Source of the DNA: SCUD01 sp036824505
GTDB taxonomy: Bacteria; Pseudomonadota; Gammaproteobacteria; Steroidobacterales; Steroidobacteraceae
Direction of reading: 5' to 3'
NCBI GenBank assembly: GCA_036824505.1
Contig: DAITAA010000001.1
Location: 62,001 to 126,000, forward strand
DNA: 64,000 nt
Shown here: piece by piece, positions 17,674-28,075 of the stretch
Layout: each line of letters opens with the position of its first letter
Numbering within the stretch: position 1 is the stretch's first letter
Translations under genes and position numbers: made by a program
The notes under the pieces: model-generated
Told to the model about the DNA's origin: nothing
Database searches by the model: none
What the model saw: only the letters and a program-made list of their open reading frames with translations

Positions 17674-20169
17674 CTATTCCTTGGCAGGACGAACCTTGCC
17701 ACCGGCCGCGCGCGGCGCGGATTTCTTCTTCGCCGGGGCTTTGCGGGCTGCCTTTGGCCTGGTCGCAGGAGTCGCAGCGGCAACGGCGGCTGTCTCGGCA
17801 ACGGCTGCAGGCGGCGTTGCCTTCTTCGCGCCGCGACGGCCGAAGCGGCCGAAGCGCCCCTTGCCGCGCTCCGGCGCCTCGGCAAGCAGCGCCACACATT
17901 CCTCGAGCGTGACGGAGGCGGGGTCACGATCCTTGGGAATCCTGGCATTGCGCTTGCGATCGGTGATGTAGGGGCCGTAACGGCCCTTCAGCACCTGGAT
18001 GCCGGCATCCGGAAAATCAAGGATTGTGCGTTCGCGATCAGCCTGCTGCTTGGCGACGACGATCTCGAGCGCCCGCTCCAGCGTTATCGTGAACGGATCG
18101 TCTTCCTTGATCGACGCGAACTTGGCGCCGTACTTGACGTAGGGCCCGTACTGGCCGCGGCCGACGCTGATCGGCGTACCGTCCGGAGCGTGCCCGAGCG
18201 TCCGCGGCAGCGAAAGCAGCCTGAGCGCATCTTCGAGCGTGACGTCGTCCATGTGCTGGCCCGGCATCAGACTCGCGAACTTCGGTTTGTCGGCATCGTC
18301 GCGGGTGCCGCATTGCACGAACGGACCATAGGCGCCCATGCGCACGGCGATTGGCTTGCCACTCACAGGGTGGCGGCCGATTTCGCGCGACTCGGCGACT
18401 TCCTCGCGGGAGACGTTCTTGCCGATGTGCTGCACCAGTTTCGAGAACGGCTTCCAGAATCGCTCGAGTTCGGGACGCCAGGCTTTCTCTCCGTTCGAGA
18501 TTTCGTCGAGCACGTCCTCCATGAGCGCCGTGAACCCGTAGTCCACGTAGATCTCGAAGTACTTGACGAGGAACTTGCTGACGATCTTGCCGATGTCGGT
18601 GGGAACAAAGGCGCGTCCGAGCATCTCGACATACTTGCGATAGCGGAGTGTCTCGATGATCGAGGCATAGGTGGATGGCCTGCCGATGCCGTGGCTCTCG
18701 AGTGACTTGACGAGGCTCGCCTCGGTATAGCGCGGCGGCGGCTGGGTAAAATGCTGCTCGGGCCGCAGGGCATCGAGGCTCACGCGGTCCCCGGGTTCGA
18801 GCGCAGGCAAGCGCTGCTCGTCCTCGCTCTCGACGTCGGTTTCGTCCTCGTCGTGATCCTCGTGATAGGCGGCGAGGAATCCCGGCTCCAGCAGCGTCTG
18901 GCCATTGGCGCGGAACAGGTGACGATTCACGCCCGTCGCGCCGCCGCTTCCCGCAACGAGATCCACTGCAGTGGTGTCGAACACGGCGGGTGCCATCTGG
19001 CAGGCGATGGCGCGCTTCCAGATCAAGGCGTAGAGCCGCCGCTGGTCTTCGTCGTGCAGATCGGCTTCGGCCTGCTGCGGCGTCTCTGCGGCCGAGGTCG
19101 GGCGGATCGCCTCGTGGGCCTCCTGGGCATTCTTCGACTTGGTCTTGTAGACGTTGATGCCGTCCGAAAGCGCTTTCTCGCCGAAGGTCGCGCGGATCAT
19201 GTCGCGCATCTCGGTGACCGCGTCCGGCGACAACGAAACCGAGTCGGTGCGCATGTAGGTGATGTGCCCCGACTCGTAGAGCCGCTGCGCGGTCTGCATC
19301 GTGCGCCGCGCCGTGAAGCCGAGCTTGCGCGCGGATTCCTGCTGCAGCGTGGAAGTCGTGAATGGCGGCGGCGGATTGCGGCGCTTCGGCTTTCGATCGA
19401 TGCCTTCGACCGTCAGCACGCCGCCCGCGGCGGCAATGATCGTGCGCTCCGCCTCGCGGGCCTGGGCCTCCGCGGTGATCGTAAAGCGGCCCTTCTGTGT
19501 ATCGGCCTCGACTTTCTCGCCGCGGTACTCGACGAGCCTGGCCGGGAATCGCGCGCTGTCCTTGGCGGCATCAGCCTCGATGGTCCAGTACTCCTGGCGG
19601 ATGAAGCGCGCGATCTCCGCTTCGCGCTCGCAGATCAGCCGCAAGGCGACGCTCTGCACGCGGCCGGCCGACAGGCCCGGCTTGATCTTCTTCCACAGGA
19701 GCGGCGAAAGATTGAAGCCGACCAGGTAATCGAGCGCACGGCGCGCCTGCTGGGCGTTGATGAGGTTCTCGTTCAGTCCCTCCGCCTGATCCATCGCCGC
19801 CCGCACCGCCTTCTTCGTGATCTCGTAGAAGCGCACGCGCTTCAGGTCCTTGCCATCGAGCGCGCCGCGCTCGCGCAGGATCTCCGACAGGTGCCAGGAA
19901 ATGGCTTCGCCCTCGCGGTCGGGGTCGGTCGCCAGGTAGAGCGACTTGGCCTTGCGCATCGCGCGTTCGATCGCATCCACCTTGGTCCGGTTCTTCTCGA
20001 TGAGCTGGTACTTCATCTCGAAATCCCGGCCGGGATCGACCGCGCCTTCCTTCTCGATGAGATCGCGGACATGACCATACGAAGCCAGCACCTCGAAGTC
20101 AGGACCGAGGTACTTCTTGATGGTCTTCGCCTTGGCCGGCGATTCCACGATGACGAGATTTGCGCTCAT
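17674..20169 (-). CDS. topA: DNA topoisomerase I
   Basis: 831-aa type IA topoisomerase that relaxes negative supercoils. The N-terminal TOPRIM domain starts VIVESPAKAKTIKKYLG and contains the acidic DPDREGE. The active-site Tyr is in ITYMRTDSVSLS, about residue 304. The C-terminus has three repeats with GPY/GPF cores (GAYGPFVQCG, GQYGPYVKYG, GRYGPYITDR) and a Lys/Ala-rich tail. The tetracysteine zinc fingers of the E. coli enzyme are absent. Next on the strand is hemF; smg and dprA lie upstream. Confidence 0.97.
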   Translation of the reverse strand: MSANLVIVESPAKAKTIKKYLGPDFEVLASYGHVRDLIEKEGAVDPGRDFEMKYQLIEKNRTKVDAIERAMRKAKSLYLATDPDREGEAISWHLSEILRERGALDGKDLKRVRFYEITKKAVRAAMDQAEGLNENLINAQQARRALDYLVGFNLSPLLWKKIKPGLSAGRVQSVALRLICEREAEIARFIRQEYWTIEADAAKDSARFPARLVEYRGEKVEADTQKGRFTITAEAQAREAERTIIAAAGGVLTVEGIDRKPKRRNPPPPFTTSTLQQESARKLGFTARRTMQTAQRLYESGHITYMRTDSVSLSPDAVTEMRDMIRATFGEKALSDGINVYKTKSKNAQEAHEAIRPTSAAETPQQAEADLHDEDQRRLYALIWKRAIACQMAPAVFDTTAVDLVAGSGGATGVNRHLFRANGQTLLEPGFLAAYHEDHDEDETDVESEDEQRLPALEPGDRVSLDALRPEQHFTQPPPRYTEASLVKSLESHGIGRPSTYASIIETLRYRKYVEMLGRAFVPTDIGKIVSKFLVKYFEIYVDYGFTALMEDVLDEISNGEKAWRPELERFWKPFSKLVQHIGKNVSREEVAESREIGRHPVSGKPIAVRMGAYGPFVQCGTRDDADKPKFASLMPGQHMDDVTLEDALRLLSLPRTLGHAPDGTPISVGRGQYGPYVKYGAKFASIKEDDPFTITLERALEIVVAKQQADRERTILDFPDAGIQVLKGRYGPYITDRKRNARIPKDRDPASVTLEECVALLAEAPERGKGRFGRFGRRGAKKATPPAAVAETAAVAAATPATRPKAARKAPAKKKSAPRAAGGKVRPAKE

Positions 20170-20251
20170 ACTCTATTTGGTCTCAAGTCCCCAAAGACGC
20201 CAAAGCCGCGGGCCCGGCCGCGGCTCACTGGCGGACCGTTGCTGCAGGCGT

Positions 20252-20722
20252 TCAGTGCATCGCCTGCCGCTCGTCGTACACCAGGTCTTCCATCCGCTGG
20301 TATGCGTGTTCCTGGCCCGGCTGGCTGAACAACACCATCAGGACCACCCACTTCAGCTGTTCGATGTCGATGTCGTCGGCTTCGAGCGCCAGCAGCCGGT
20401 CGATGACGACCTCACGTTGCGCGGCGGAAAGTATGCCGAGATTTTCCAGGTGCAACAGATAGCCGCGCACGTCCGTGTCGAGCCGCACCTGTTCCTGGCC
20501 GCTGAACACACGCACGGCGCGCGCCGTGCCTTCGTTCATCGCCCGTTCCGGATCGGCGGCGAGGCTCTCGAGCCAGGCCAGCGCACGCTCGATGTCCGCC
20601 TCCGGGTAACCGGCCTGTTCCAGCTCCTGCTTCAGCGCATCCCGGCCCGGCGCGCTGTCGTCGTCGGCTTCCAGGAAGTTCTCGAACAGGTGGATCAGGA
20701 TGTCGAGAACGCTTTCCTTCAT
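20252..20722 (-). CDS. smg: Smg / DUF494 family protein
   Basis: 156-aa protein beginning MKESVLDILIHLFENFLEA, the DUF494 (Smg) hallmark. It is mostly helical with no catalytic motif; the family has no agreed function. The ATG overlaps the dprA stop as ATGA. The dprA-smg-topA order is conserved in many Gammaproteobacteria. Confidence 0.95.
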   Translation of the reverse strand: MKESVLDILIHLFENFLEADDDSAPGRDALKQELEQAGYPEADIERALAWLESLAADPERAMNEGTARAVRVFSGQEQVRLDTDVRGYLLHLENLGILSAAQREVVIDRLLALEADDIDIEQLKWVVLMVLFSQPGQEHAYQRMEDLVYDERQAMH

Positions 20723-21858
20723 CGGATCTGCCTCGGTGGAATCCGGCTGTAACGCCCGCCGGCCAGCGACTCGATCAGGCCTTCCAGTTCGAGCAATTGC
20801 AACATCGAGACGACGGCATGGGCCGGAAGGCCCGTTCTTTCAATCAACTTGTCGAATTCCGCCGGCTCGAAACCGAGCGCATTCAACAGTATTTCTTTCG
20901 CGCTGTCCAACTCGCCGCCGGAATTGCGAACCCCGCCCATGGCTTGCGCACCCGTACCCGCCGCCGCCGCAAGGTCCGGGAAGCCGATCGTGGCGAGCAC
21001 TTCCTCGGGTGATTCGACCAGTGCCGCACCATCCTTGATCAGGCGATGACAACCGCGCGATAGCGCGTTATGTATGGAGCCGGGCAGGGCCATGACGTCC
21101 CGTCCCTGCTCGCCGGCGAGCCGCGCCGTTATCAGCGAGCCCGAGCGCGCAGCGGCCTCGATCACCAGTACGCCGCGCGCGAGCCCCGAGAGCAGGCGGT
21201 TGCGGCGCGGGAAGTTTGCCGCGACCGGCGGCGTGCCCGTGGAGAACTCCGAAACCAGCGCACCCCTCGTCGCGATCGCGGCGGCGAGCTTTGCGTGCTC
21301 CACGGGGTAGACCTGATCGAGCCCGGTGCCGCATACCGCTATCGTCACGCCGCCCGCGGCGAGCGCGCCGCGATGCGCGGCCGCGTCGATGCCGGTGGCG
21401 AGGCCGCTCGTAACCGCGAGCCCCGCGGCGCAAAGGCGTGCTGCGAACTCGAAGGCGGTCTCGCGTCCCGCGGCCGTGGCGGCGCGGCTGCCGACGATCG
21501 CGAGCTGCGGCAATGACAGGACGGACGGTTCGCCCTCGACAAAGAGCGCGACCGGCGCGCCCGCTGTGGCCGCGAGCTGTGGCGGATAGCCTGGATCGTC
21601 GGCCGTCAGCAGGCTATGGCCGGGTATCCCGAGCCAGCGCAGGTCGCGCGCAAGCGCGGCTTCATCCGGTTCCAGGAACAGGGGCAGACCGCTCGGTGCA
21701 GCACCGGCGCGGATGAGCTCCGACCCGGTGGCCGTGAGCAGTGCCTCGGCTCCGCCGAGGCGCTCGAGCAAGGATCTGGCGGACGCGACGTCCATGCCTG
21801 GCACGCGTGCGAGACGCAGCCACGCGCTGTGCGCCGCAGTTTGGGTGCCCGTCGTCAC
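20719..21858 (-). CDS. dprA: DNA-processing protein DprA (Smf)
   Basis: 379-aa protein that loads RecA on incoming single-stranded DNA in natural transformation. The N-terminus has helix-hairpin-helix-like sequence. The Rossmann-like core has VGSRAATAAGRE near residue 122, SGLATGIDAAAHRGAL near 151 and FPRRNRLLSGLA near 215, all family hallmarks. The C-terminal winged-helix DML1-like domain spans about 315-375. The start is GTG. Confidence 0.96.
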   Translation of the reverse strand: MTTGTQTAAHSAWLRLARVPGMDVASARSLLERLGGAEALLTATGSELIRAGAAPSGLPLFLEPDEAALARDLRWLGIPGHSLLTADDPGYPPQLAATAGAPVALFVEGEPSVLSLPQLAIVGSRAATAAGRETAFEFAARLCAAGLAVTSGLATGIDAAAHRGALAAGGVTIAVCGTGLDQVYPVEHAKLAAAIATRGALVSEFSTGTPPVAANFPRRNRLLSGLARGVLVIEAAARSGSLITARLAGEQGRDVMALPGSIHNALSRGCHRLIKDGAALVESPEEVLATIGFPDLAAAAGTGAQAMGGVRNSGGELDSAKEILLNALGFEPAEFDKLIERTGLPAHAVVSMLQLLELEGLIESLAGGRYSRIPPRQIR

Positions 21859-22039
21859 GCGGCCATGCTGCGAAATCGAGGATCCGCACGCCCGGCAGAT
21901 TTGGACTGCGAAACGGCAGAAATCGCGGGACGGCGAGCGCCCTTGTCATTGATTTCGCAAGAAATTACCGATTAGATTGATTTCCGGGCAGTCGATCGTC
22001 CATCTTGCGGCGTGTCGAGCTTTGGGGAAGGAGCGCGCG

Positions 22040-22909
22040 ATGACTTCATTACCGATGGCTGCGGCCGATGACAGCGCCGGCTTTGCGGCCATTGCGGACA
22101 TCCTGGTCTGCCCGGGCTGTGCAGCAGACCTGGTGATCCGGCCTTCCTCGATTGACTGCAAGAGTTGCGGCGCAATCTATCCGCTGCGCGATGGCATTGC
22201 GCTGCTCGCCGTTCGCGGCACTTCGGAGACCTGGGGTGAGCCGCAGGCGAGCGAACAGAGTGCGGGCTACCAGGCGGAATACCAGCGCGTTGATCGCGCG
22301 GCCGCCTACAACCTCAGTTACCGGCAAAAGCCGCTGAAGCGTGCCAGCACGAATCGCGAATTCAATCTGATCGGGCAGCTCATCGAACAGGTCGGCCGGT
22401 CCCGGGTCATCCTCGACCTGCCCTGCGGTGGCAGCCGCCTCACACCGGCGTTTGCGGATGCAGCCGAACTCGTGATCGAAGCTGACATCGCGCATGGTCA
22501 GCTGCTCTTCGGGCGCGCGGAGTCTTCGGTTGCGACGCCGCGGATCTGGATGACGGCCTCGGCATTCCACATTCCATTGCGGGACGCAAGCGTGGACGGC
22601 ACGATCTGCGTGCGCCTGTCGCACCATCTGCCGACTGCCGCGGAACGCGAGCGCTTGCTCAAGGAACTGCTCAGGGTTTCGCGGCGCTTCGTGATCATGA
22701 CTTTCTTCGATCACTATTCCCTGAAGAACATGCTGCGGCGGTTGCGCCGGCCATTCGATGGCCAGCCGCCGAAGATGACCATGACGACGGCGCGGGTGGC
22801 GGAGCTTGCGCGTCAGCATGGCGCCCGGCTCGTCACTGCGCCGCCGCTGTCGCGCCTTGGTTCCGGTCACCGTTACGCCCTGATCCTCAAGGAACAGGAA
22901 CGCGTGTGA
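22040..22909 (+). CDS. Methyltransferase with N-terminal Trm112-like zinc ribbon
   Basis: 289-aa protein. Residues about 20-50 form a Trm112-type ribbon with two cysteine pairs (CPGC and CKSC). A class I SAM methyltransferase domain follows; motif I is ILDLPCGGSRLT near residue 120, and a type 11-like region lies near 165-200. GGAAGGAG ends about six bases before the ATG. The stop overlaps the GTG of the next kinase-like gene, so both form an operon. Substrate unknown; with a WaaP-like partner an envelope glycolipid is possible but unproven. Confidence 0.85.
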   Translation: MTSLPMAAADDSAGFAAIADILVCPGCAADLVIRPSSIDCKSCGAIYPLRDGIALLAVRGTSETWGEPQASEQSAGYQAEYQRVDRAAAYNLSYRQKPLKRASTNREFNLIGQLIEQVGRSRVILDLPCGGSRLTPAFADAAELVIEADIAHGQLLFGRAESSVATPRIWMTASAFHIPLRDASVDGTICVRLSHHLPTAAERERLLKELLRVSRRFVIMTFFDHYSLKNMLRRLRRPFDGQPPKMTMTTARVAELARQHGARLVTAPPLSRLGSGHRYALILKEQERV

Positions 22910-23665
22910 CGGATACGGGCGCGTCGGGTAACGGCCTCGAACCTGCGCAGGATGTGCTTGATGCCGCGGGTACCGGGCCCGGGCAGGCGTTGATCAAGGC
23001 CGAGTCCGGCACGGTGGTCTGGGCCGAACCGCTGCCAGGCGGCGGTCGCGCGATCATGAAGATGTATCGCCGGAGACCCTTCTACGATCCGCTGCGCCGC
23101 TGGTTCCTTCCCTATCGCGCGCAGCGCGAGTTCAGGGTGCTCAGTCACCTCGTGCGCCATGGAATCGCCTGTTCGGAGCCGCTGTCCTGGTCGCACGGGC
23201 GCAGCCGCCGGCACGGCCGCTATGAGCTGCTCGTCACCCGCGAAGTGGCTGGCGCGACGGCACTCGACACGCTGTTGCAAAAGCCGGGCGCAGTCACGGA
23301 CCTCTCGCCCCTGTTGCGACTGGTGCGGCGCATGCACGACTGCGGCGTGTCGCACGGCGGCATGGCACCGAGGAACATCCTGGTCTCGTTTCCGGCAGCC
23401 GGTGCGCCCGCATTTCACCTGATCGACATGTCGTACAGCTGCGTTTTCCCGCGCGGGATCGCCGGGACCCGGATGGCGACCTTCGACCTGCTCGACCTGA
23501 TCTATCGGGTCCGGCAACATTTTCCGCCGGAACATTGCAGGGCCTGGCCTGCGGTGTACGGGCTGGATGAATCCGCAGCACAGCGGCTGCTCGGCGCACT
23601 CGAGCGCTATCGGCCGCGCCGCCCCTGGAGCCATCTGCGCCGCGGGGAAACCGACCTGCGCTCGA

Positions 23666-24901
<1,236 letters not shown>

Positions 24902-24933
24902 GGGACATTGTGCGGGATGCAGCCGGAATAGGA

Positions 24934-24972
24934 GAACCCCCGCAAGAGCGGCGCCGCCCGCTGCGGGGGTTC
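24934..24972 (-). promoter_or_regulatory. 11-bp perfect hairpin in the thrC leader
   Basis: GAACCCCCGCA at 24934-24944 is exactly complementary to TGCGGGGGTTC at 24962-24972. The 17-base loop contains GCGGCGCCGC, itself self-complementary. On the minus strand it ends about 33 bases before the thrC ATG. There is no T-run after it on either strand, so it is not a simple terminator. A leader RNA structure is possible. Confidence 0.5.
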
Positions 24973-25130
24973 TTGACCCGCTGGCGGTTGTCGGCCATTT
25001 CCTCGACTGCCGATGCACGCGCCTGTTGGCGCTACATCGGGTCTGCCGGCAACCTTCCCCTTGTCGGACGGGTCCGACTCAGGTGCCCCAGCTGCGGGGC
25101 TCGCGTTGTGTCCAGCGACCTCACAACCGA

Positions 25131-25187
25131 TGCGGCAAGGGTCGAATTCCTGCCGCATTTCCTTTTGGCACTACCGTGCCCAAAAGG
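25131..25187. repeat. Two adjacent inverted repeats
   Basis: The first spans 25131-25157: TGCGGC and AGG pair with CCT and GCCGCA across one bulged base, with an eight-base loop. The second spans 25161-25187: CCTTTTGGCAC pairs with GTGCCCAAAAGG with one bulged C and loop TACC. They are nearly abutting. Possibly an sRNA or repeat element; no second copy was found by eye in the window. Confidence 0.45.
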
Positions 25188-25285
25188 CCCGCATCCACGA
25201 ATTTCCCGTCTCGCGAATGCAAGGCCACGATCGCGAAATCCGGCGATACGCGCAATACGGATTTGTACCTATGCCGGTCGCGCGG

Positions 25286-25318
25286 AAACAAAAAGGCGCC
25301 GGCCTCGGGGCCGGCGCC
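25286..25318 (-). terminator. Rho-independent terminator of the LysM gene
   Basis: On the minus strand, GGCGCCGGCC, loop CCGA, GGCCGGCGCC forms a perfect 10-bp stem, followed by TTTTTGTTT. It begins 24 bases after the LysM stop. This is a textbook intrinsic terminator and separates LysM transcription from thrC. Confidence 0.88.
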
Positions 25319-25341
25319 TGCTATCGAAGGTGGGATCCGTT

Positions 25342-26445
25342 CTAGGGCGAGCGGACCATGTCGCCGACGCGGACTTCGCGGCTGGCTTTCAGCGTCAGGG
25401 CGAAGCTCAGGCGATCATAGGTCTTGAAGATCATGCACAGGCCGATGCGCTCATCGGGCAACTGCGCCTTGCGGCTGACCGCATGCTCCGCCTTGTCCAG
25501 AACCTCTTCTCCGGGCTCCCAGATGGCGAGCACATGCCCTGGCTGCAGGCCCTGGCTCGAGCCCCGATTGATGATCACGACGTCGTATTCGCCCGTGACC
25601 GTGCGCTGATAGTCGGTGCTGACCGACAGGATCGTGCCGTCGACCGCTTTCGCGGGTGCGTGCGGAATGAAATTCGTCTTCGCCTCCGGCGTGGCCGACA
25701 GCAGGATGTCGCCTTCGGTCGTCTCACGGGCTGACATGATGACCAGCAGTGTGGCCGGATCTCCCGCCTGCTTGAAATCGGCTTCGCCCGTAAACAAACC
25801 CTGATAACCAAGCACGTCCCCGTCATCCGGATCCCTCAGCTCGTCGCCGACGTGATAGATGTTGTAGCGACCACCGGGACCGGAACCATCGAATCGGCGA
25901 ACGTAGATGTCGTTGCCTTCTGCGGAGATCAACCGCTGGTCGCGCCCGCGCACGACATAGGGCGCCCCCTTGACCTGCTCGGCAGCGAGCACATTGGGCC
26001 GCGCCATGAAAGCGGCGACGTTGTCGTAAGGAATGGCGTAGATCGCTTCCGAAAGCGGATTCTCACGGACCCGCGGCGACATGCGCACGGCACCGCCGCT
26101 CGTCAGCGTCACCTGCGGTCGTCCTTCAACCCAGGTCAGCGCAAGCACGTCGCCCGGATAGATAAGGTGCGGATTAGCGACCTGCGGATTGATGTGCCAG
26201 ATTTCCGGCCAATACCAGGGATCGGTCAGGAATTTGGCCGAGATGTCCCAGAGCGTGTCGCCCGGCCTGACCGTGTAGCTGTCGGGAGCGTCGGGCGCGA
26301 CCGGGATGACGCTGCGGTCAATGCCCTGCTGCTGGCCGATGGCGATGCCAGCCGGGATGGCAATCGACAATGCGAGTGCCATGAGCGCAGCACCGGCCAG
26401 GCTGATGATGGGGCTGCGGGACGGATTATTGCCAGGCGATGCCAT
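25342..26445 (-). CDS. LysM peptidoglycan-binding protein
   Basis: 367-aa exported protein. An N-terminal hydrophobic segment (about residues 14-37) is a signal peptide or anchor. A LysM domain follows with YTVRPGDTLWDIS near 57-69 and ends near NPHLIYPGDVLAL. The rest is a conserved C-terminal domain of unknown fold. The usual place of this family is next to dprA and divergent from def; here only the def side is kept. GGGAG precedes the ATG. Confidence 0.93.
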   Translation of the reverse strand: MASPGNNPSRSPIISLAGAALMALALSIAIPAGIAIGQQQGIDRSVIPVAPDAPDSYTVRPGDTLWDISAKFLTDPWYWPEIWHINPQVANPHLIYPGDVLALTWVEGRPQVTLTSGGAVRMSPRVRENPLSEAIYAIPYDNVAAFMARPNVLAAEQVKGAPYVVRGRDQRLISAEGNDIYVRRFDGSGPGGRYNIYHVGDELRDPDDGDVLGYQGLFTGEADFKQAGDPATLLVIMSARETTEGDILLSATPEAKTNFIPHAPAKAVDGTILSVSTDYQRTVTGEYDVVIINRGSSQGLQPGHVLAIWEPGEEVLDKAEHAVSRKAQLPDERIGLCMIFKTYDRLSFALTLKASREVRVGDMVRSP

Positions 26446-26580
26446 GCGAGTTGCTCCCTCACTGCCAGGACGGCCGGAACGATCGTATACTTCCGGGCTA
26501 CCAAACGCGCATAAGTCTATGCTTCGGCGAACTTTAACAGCATTCCCCGGTCAGTTACACGCACCCACGGCCCCACGCAC

Positions 26581-27123
26581 ATGACGCGCCTCACAATCCT
26601 GGAGTATCCGGACCCCCGATTGCGGACCCGGGCGGTTCCGGTCGATGCCGTGGACGCCTCAATGCGTGAACTGATCGACGACATGCTGGAGACCATGTAT
26701 GCCGCCAGTGGCATCGGCCTGGCCGCGACACAGGTCAATGTGCACCGGCGGCTCCTGGTTGCCGACATTTCCGAGCAGCGCAACGATCCGCGCGTTTTCA
26801 TCAATCCGGAAATCCTCGGCAAGGGCGGCACGACGACGTCGCAGGAGGGCTGTCTGTCGGTGCCCGGCTATTATGATGAAATCGAGCGCGCACAGAACGT
26901 CCGCGTGCGCGCGCTCGGCCGCGATGGCAAGCGGTTCGAAGTGGAGCTCGACGGTCTCCTGGCAATCTGCGTCCAGCACGAAATCGATCATCTCGACGGC
27001 AAGCTGTTCGTGGATTACCTGTCGGAGATGAAGCGCCAGCGCGTCCGCAAGAAGCTGGAAAAAGACCGCCGCCTGCGCGCGGAAGGCCGTACTCCGGCGC
27101 CCGCCAGCGCACCGGCAATCTGA
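26581..27123 (+). CDS. def: Peptide deformylase
   Basis: 180-aa metalloenzyme that removes the formyl group from new proteins. All three motifs are present: GIGLAATQ near residue 44, EGCLSVPG with metal ligand Cys91, and QHEIDHLDG with His133, Glu134 and His137. No Shine-Dalgarno is visible before the ATG. It starts the def-fmt-rsmB operon. Confidence 0.98.
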   Translation: MTRLTILEYPDPRLRTRAVPVDAVDASMRELIDDMLETMYAASGIGLAATQVNVHRRLLVADISEQRNDPRVFINPEILGKGGTTTSQEGCLSVPGYYDEIERAQNVRVRALGRDGKRFEVELDGLLAICVQHEIDHLDGKLFVDYLSEMKRQRVRKKLEKDRRLRAEGRTPAPASAPAI

Positions 27124-27127
27124 CCGG

Positions 27128-28075
27128 TTGGCCGCCGTGGACAAGAGCCTGGCGGTCGCATTCGCCGGAACCCCCTCATTCGCGCTGCCGGCCCTCGATG
27201 GGATCGCCACATCGCGCCACCGGCTGGTTGTCGTCTATACCCAGCCGGATCGACCCGCCGGCCGCGGCCTTGCGCTGGCAGCGAGTCCCGTCAAGGAACG
27301 CGCGCAGTCGCTGGGCCTGCCGGTCGAGCAGCCGGAAACGCTGCGTGAAGCGATGGCGCCGACGCGGCTTGCCGCTTTTTCGCCGGATGTCATGGTCGTC
27401 GTCGCCTATGGATTGCTGCTGCCGCAGGCGATTCTCGATGTACCGCGCCTCGGCTGCCTGAATATCCATGCTTCGATTTTGCCGCGCTGGCGCGGCGCGG
27501 CACCGGTTGCGCGGGCGATCGAGGCCGGCGATACGAAGACCGGTGTCTGCATCATGCGCATGGATTCGGGTCTCGACACCGGGCCGGTCATGCTGCGACA
27601 CGAGCTCACCATTGCGCCCAGGGAAACCGCGGGCGAGCTCGAGCTGCGCCTGGCGTCCCGTGGCGCCGGCCTGATCGTCGCCGCACTCGATGCGCTCGCC
27701 GAAAATCGTGCTTCCTTTGAAGCGCAGGATCCTGCCCTCGCGACCTATGCGCGCAAGCTCCGAAAGTCAGAAGCGCGCATCGACTGGCGCGAGCCGGCGG
27801 AGCTGATCGAGCGCCGGGTTCGTGCGCTGAATCCCTGGCCGGTCGCCGAGGCACGACTGGAAGGTCTGCAACTGCGCATCTGGCAGGCGAGCGTCGTCGC
27901 AGCCGCGGCGGGTCCGCAGCCGGGCACGATTCTCGCCGCCGGACCGGTGGGGCTGGTCGTCATGACCGGCAGGGATGCGCTCGTGATCGAGCGCCTGCAG
28001 ATGGCGGGTCGCCGCACGGTGGCTGCGGCTGACTTCGCCAACACACGGGATCTTGTCGGCCTGGTGCTTTTCTGA
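27128..28075 (+). CDS. fmt: Methionyl-tRNA formyltransferase
   Basis: 315-aa enzyme that formylates initiator Met-tRNA. It shows VAFAGTPSFALPAL at the N-terminus, the formyl-transfer signature with SILPRWRGAAPV near residue 115, and the C-terminal LNPWPVA region. Start is TTG at 27128; a GTG at 27137 is an alternative. It lies four bases after def. Confidence 0.96.
   Translation: MAAVDKSLAVAFAGTPSFALPALDGIATSRHRLVVVYTQPDRPAGRGLALAASPVKERAQSLGLPVEQPETLREAMAPTRLAAFSPDVMVVVAYGLLLPQAILDVPRLGCLNIHASILPRWRGAAPVARAIEAGDTKTGVCIMRMDSGLDTGPVMLRHELTIAPRETAGELELRLASRGAGLIVAALDALAENRASFEAQDPALATYARKLRKSEARIDWREPAELIERRVRALNPWPVAEARLEGLQLRIWQASVVAAAAGPQPGTILAAGPVGLVVMTGRDALVIERLQMAGRRTVAAADFANTRDLVGLVLF

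Larger units (their letters stand above)
24902..25341. other. Structured intergenic region upstream of thrC
   Basis: A 440-base stretch with no convincing gene between thrC and the LysM gene, both on the minus strand. It holds four inverted repeats: the LysM terminator (25286-25318), a hairpin at 25161-25187, one at 25131-25157 and the large one at 24934-24972. This region could be the thrC leader, an sRNA locus or decayed sequence. Short frames in it do not show convincing conservation. Confidence 0.6.

Noticed and set aside
18751..20328. Long (about 525-codon) frame on the plus strand across topA.
   Set aside because: It is antisense to a certain gene; composition is His/Arg/Ala-rich and no family is recognised. 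High GC gives such shadow frames across the window.
25081..25150. CPSCGAR zinc-ribbon-like stretch in a plus-strand frame.
   Set aside because: The match is short, the surrounding sequence is not conserved-looking, and no start is close by.
25131..25160. Possible tRNA T-arm (GGGTCGAATTCC).
   Set aside because: No acceptor, D-arm or anticodon arm can be folded around it; it is explained by a hairpin.
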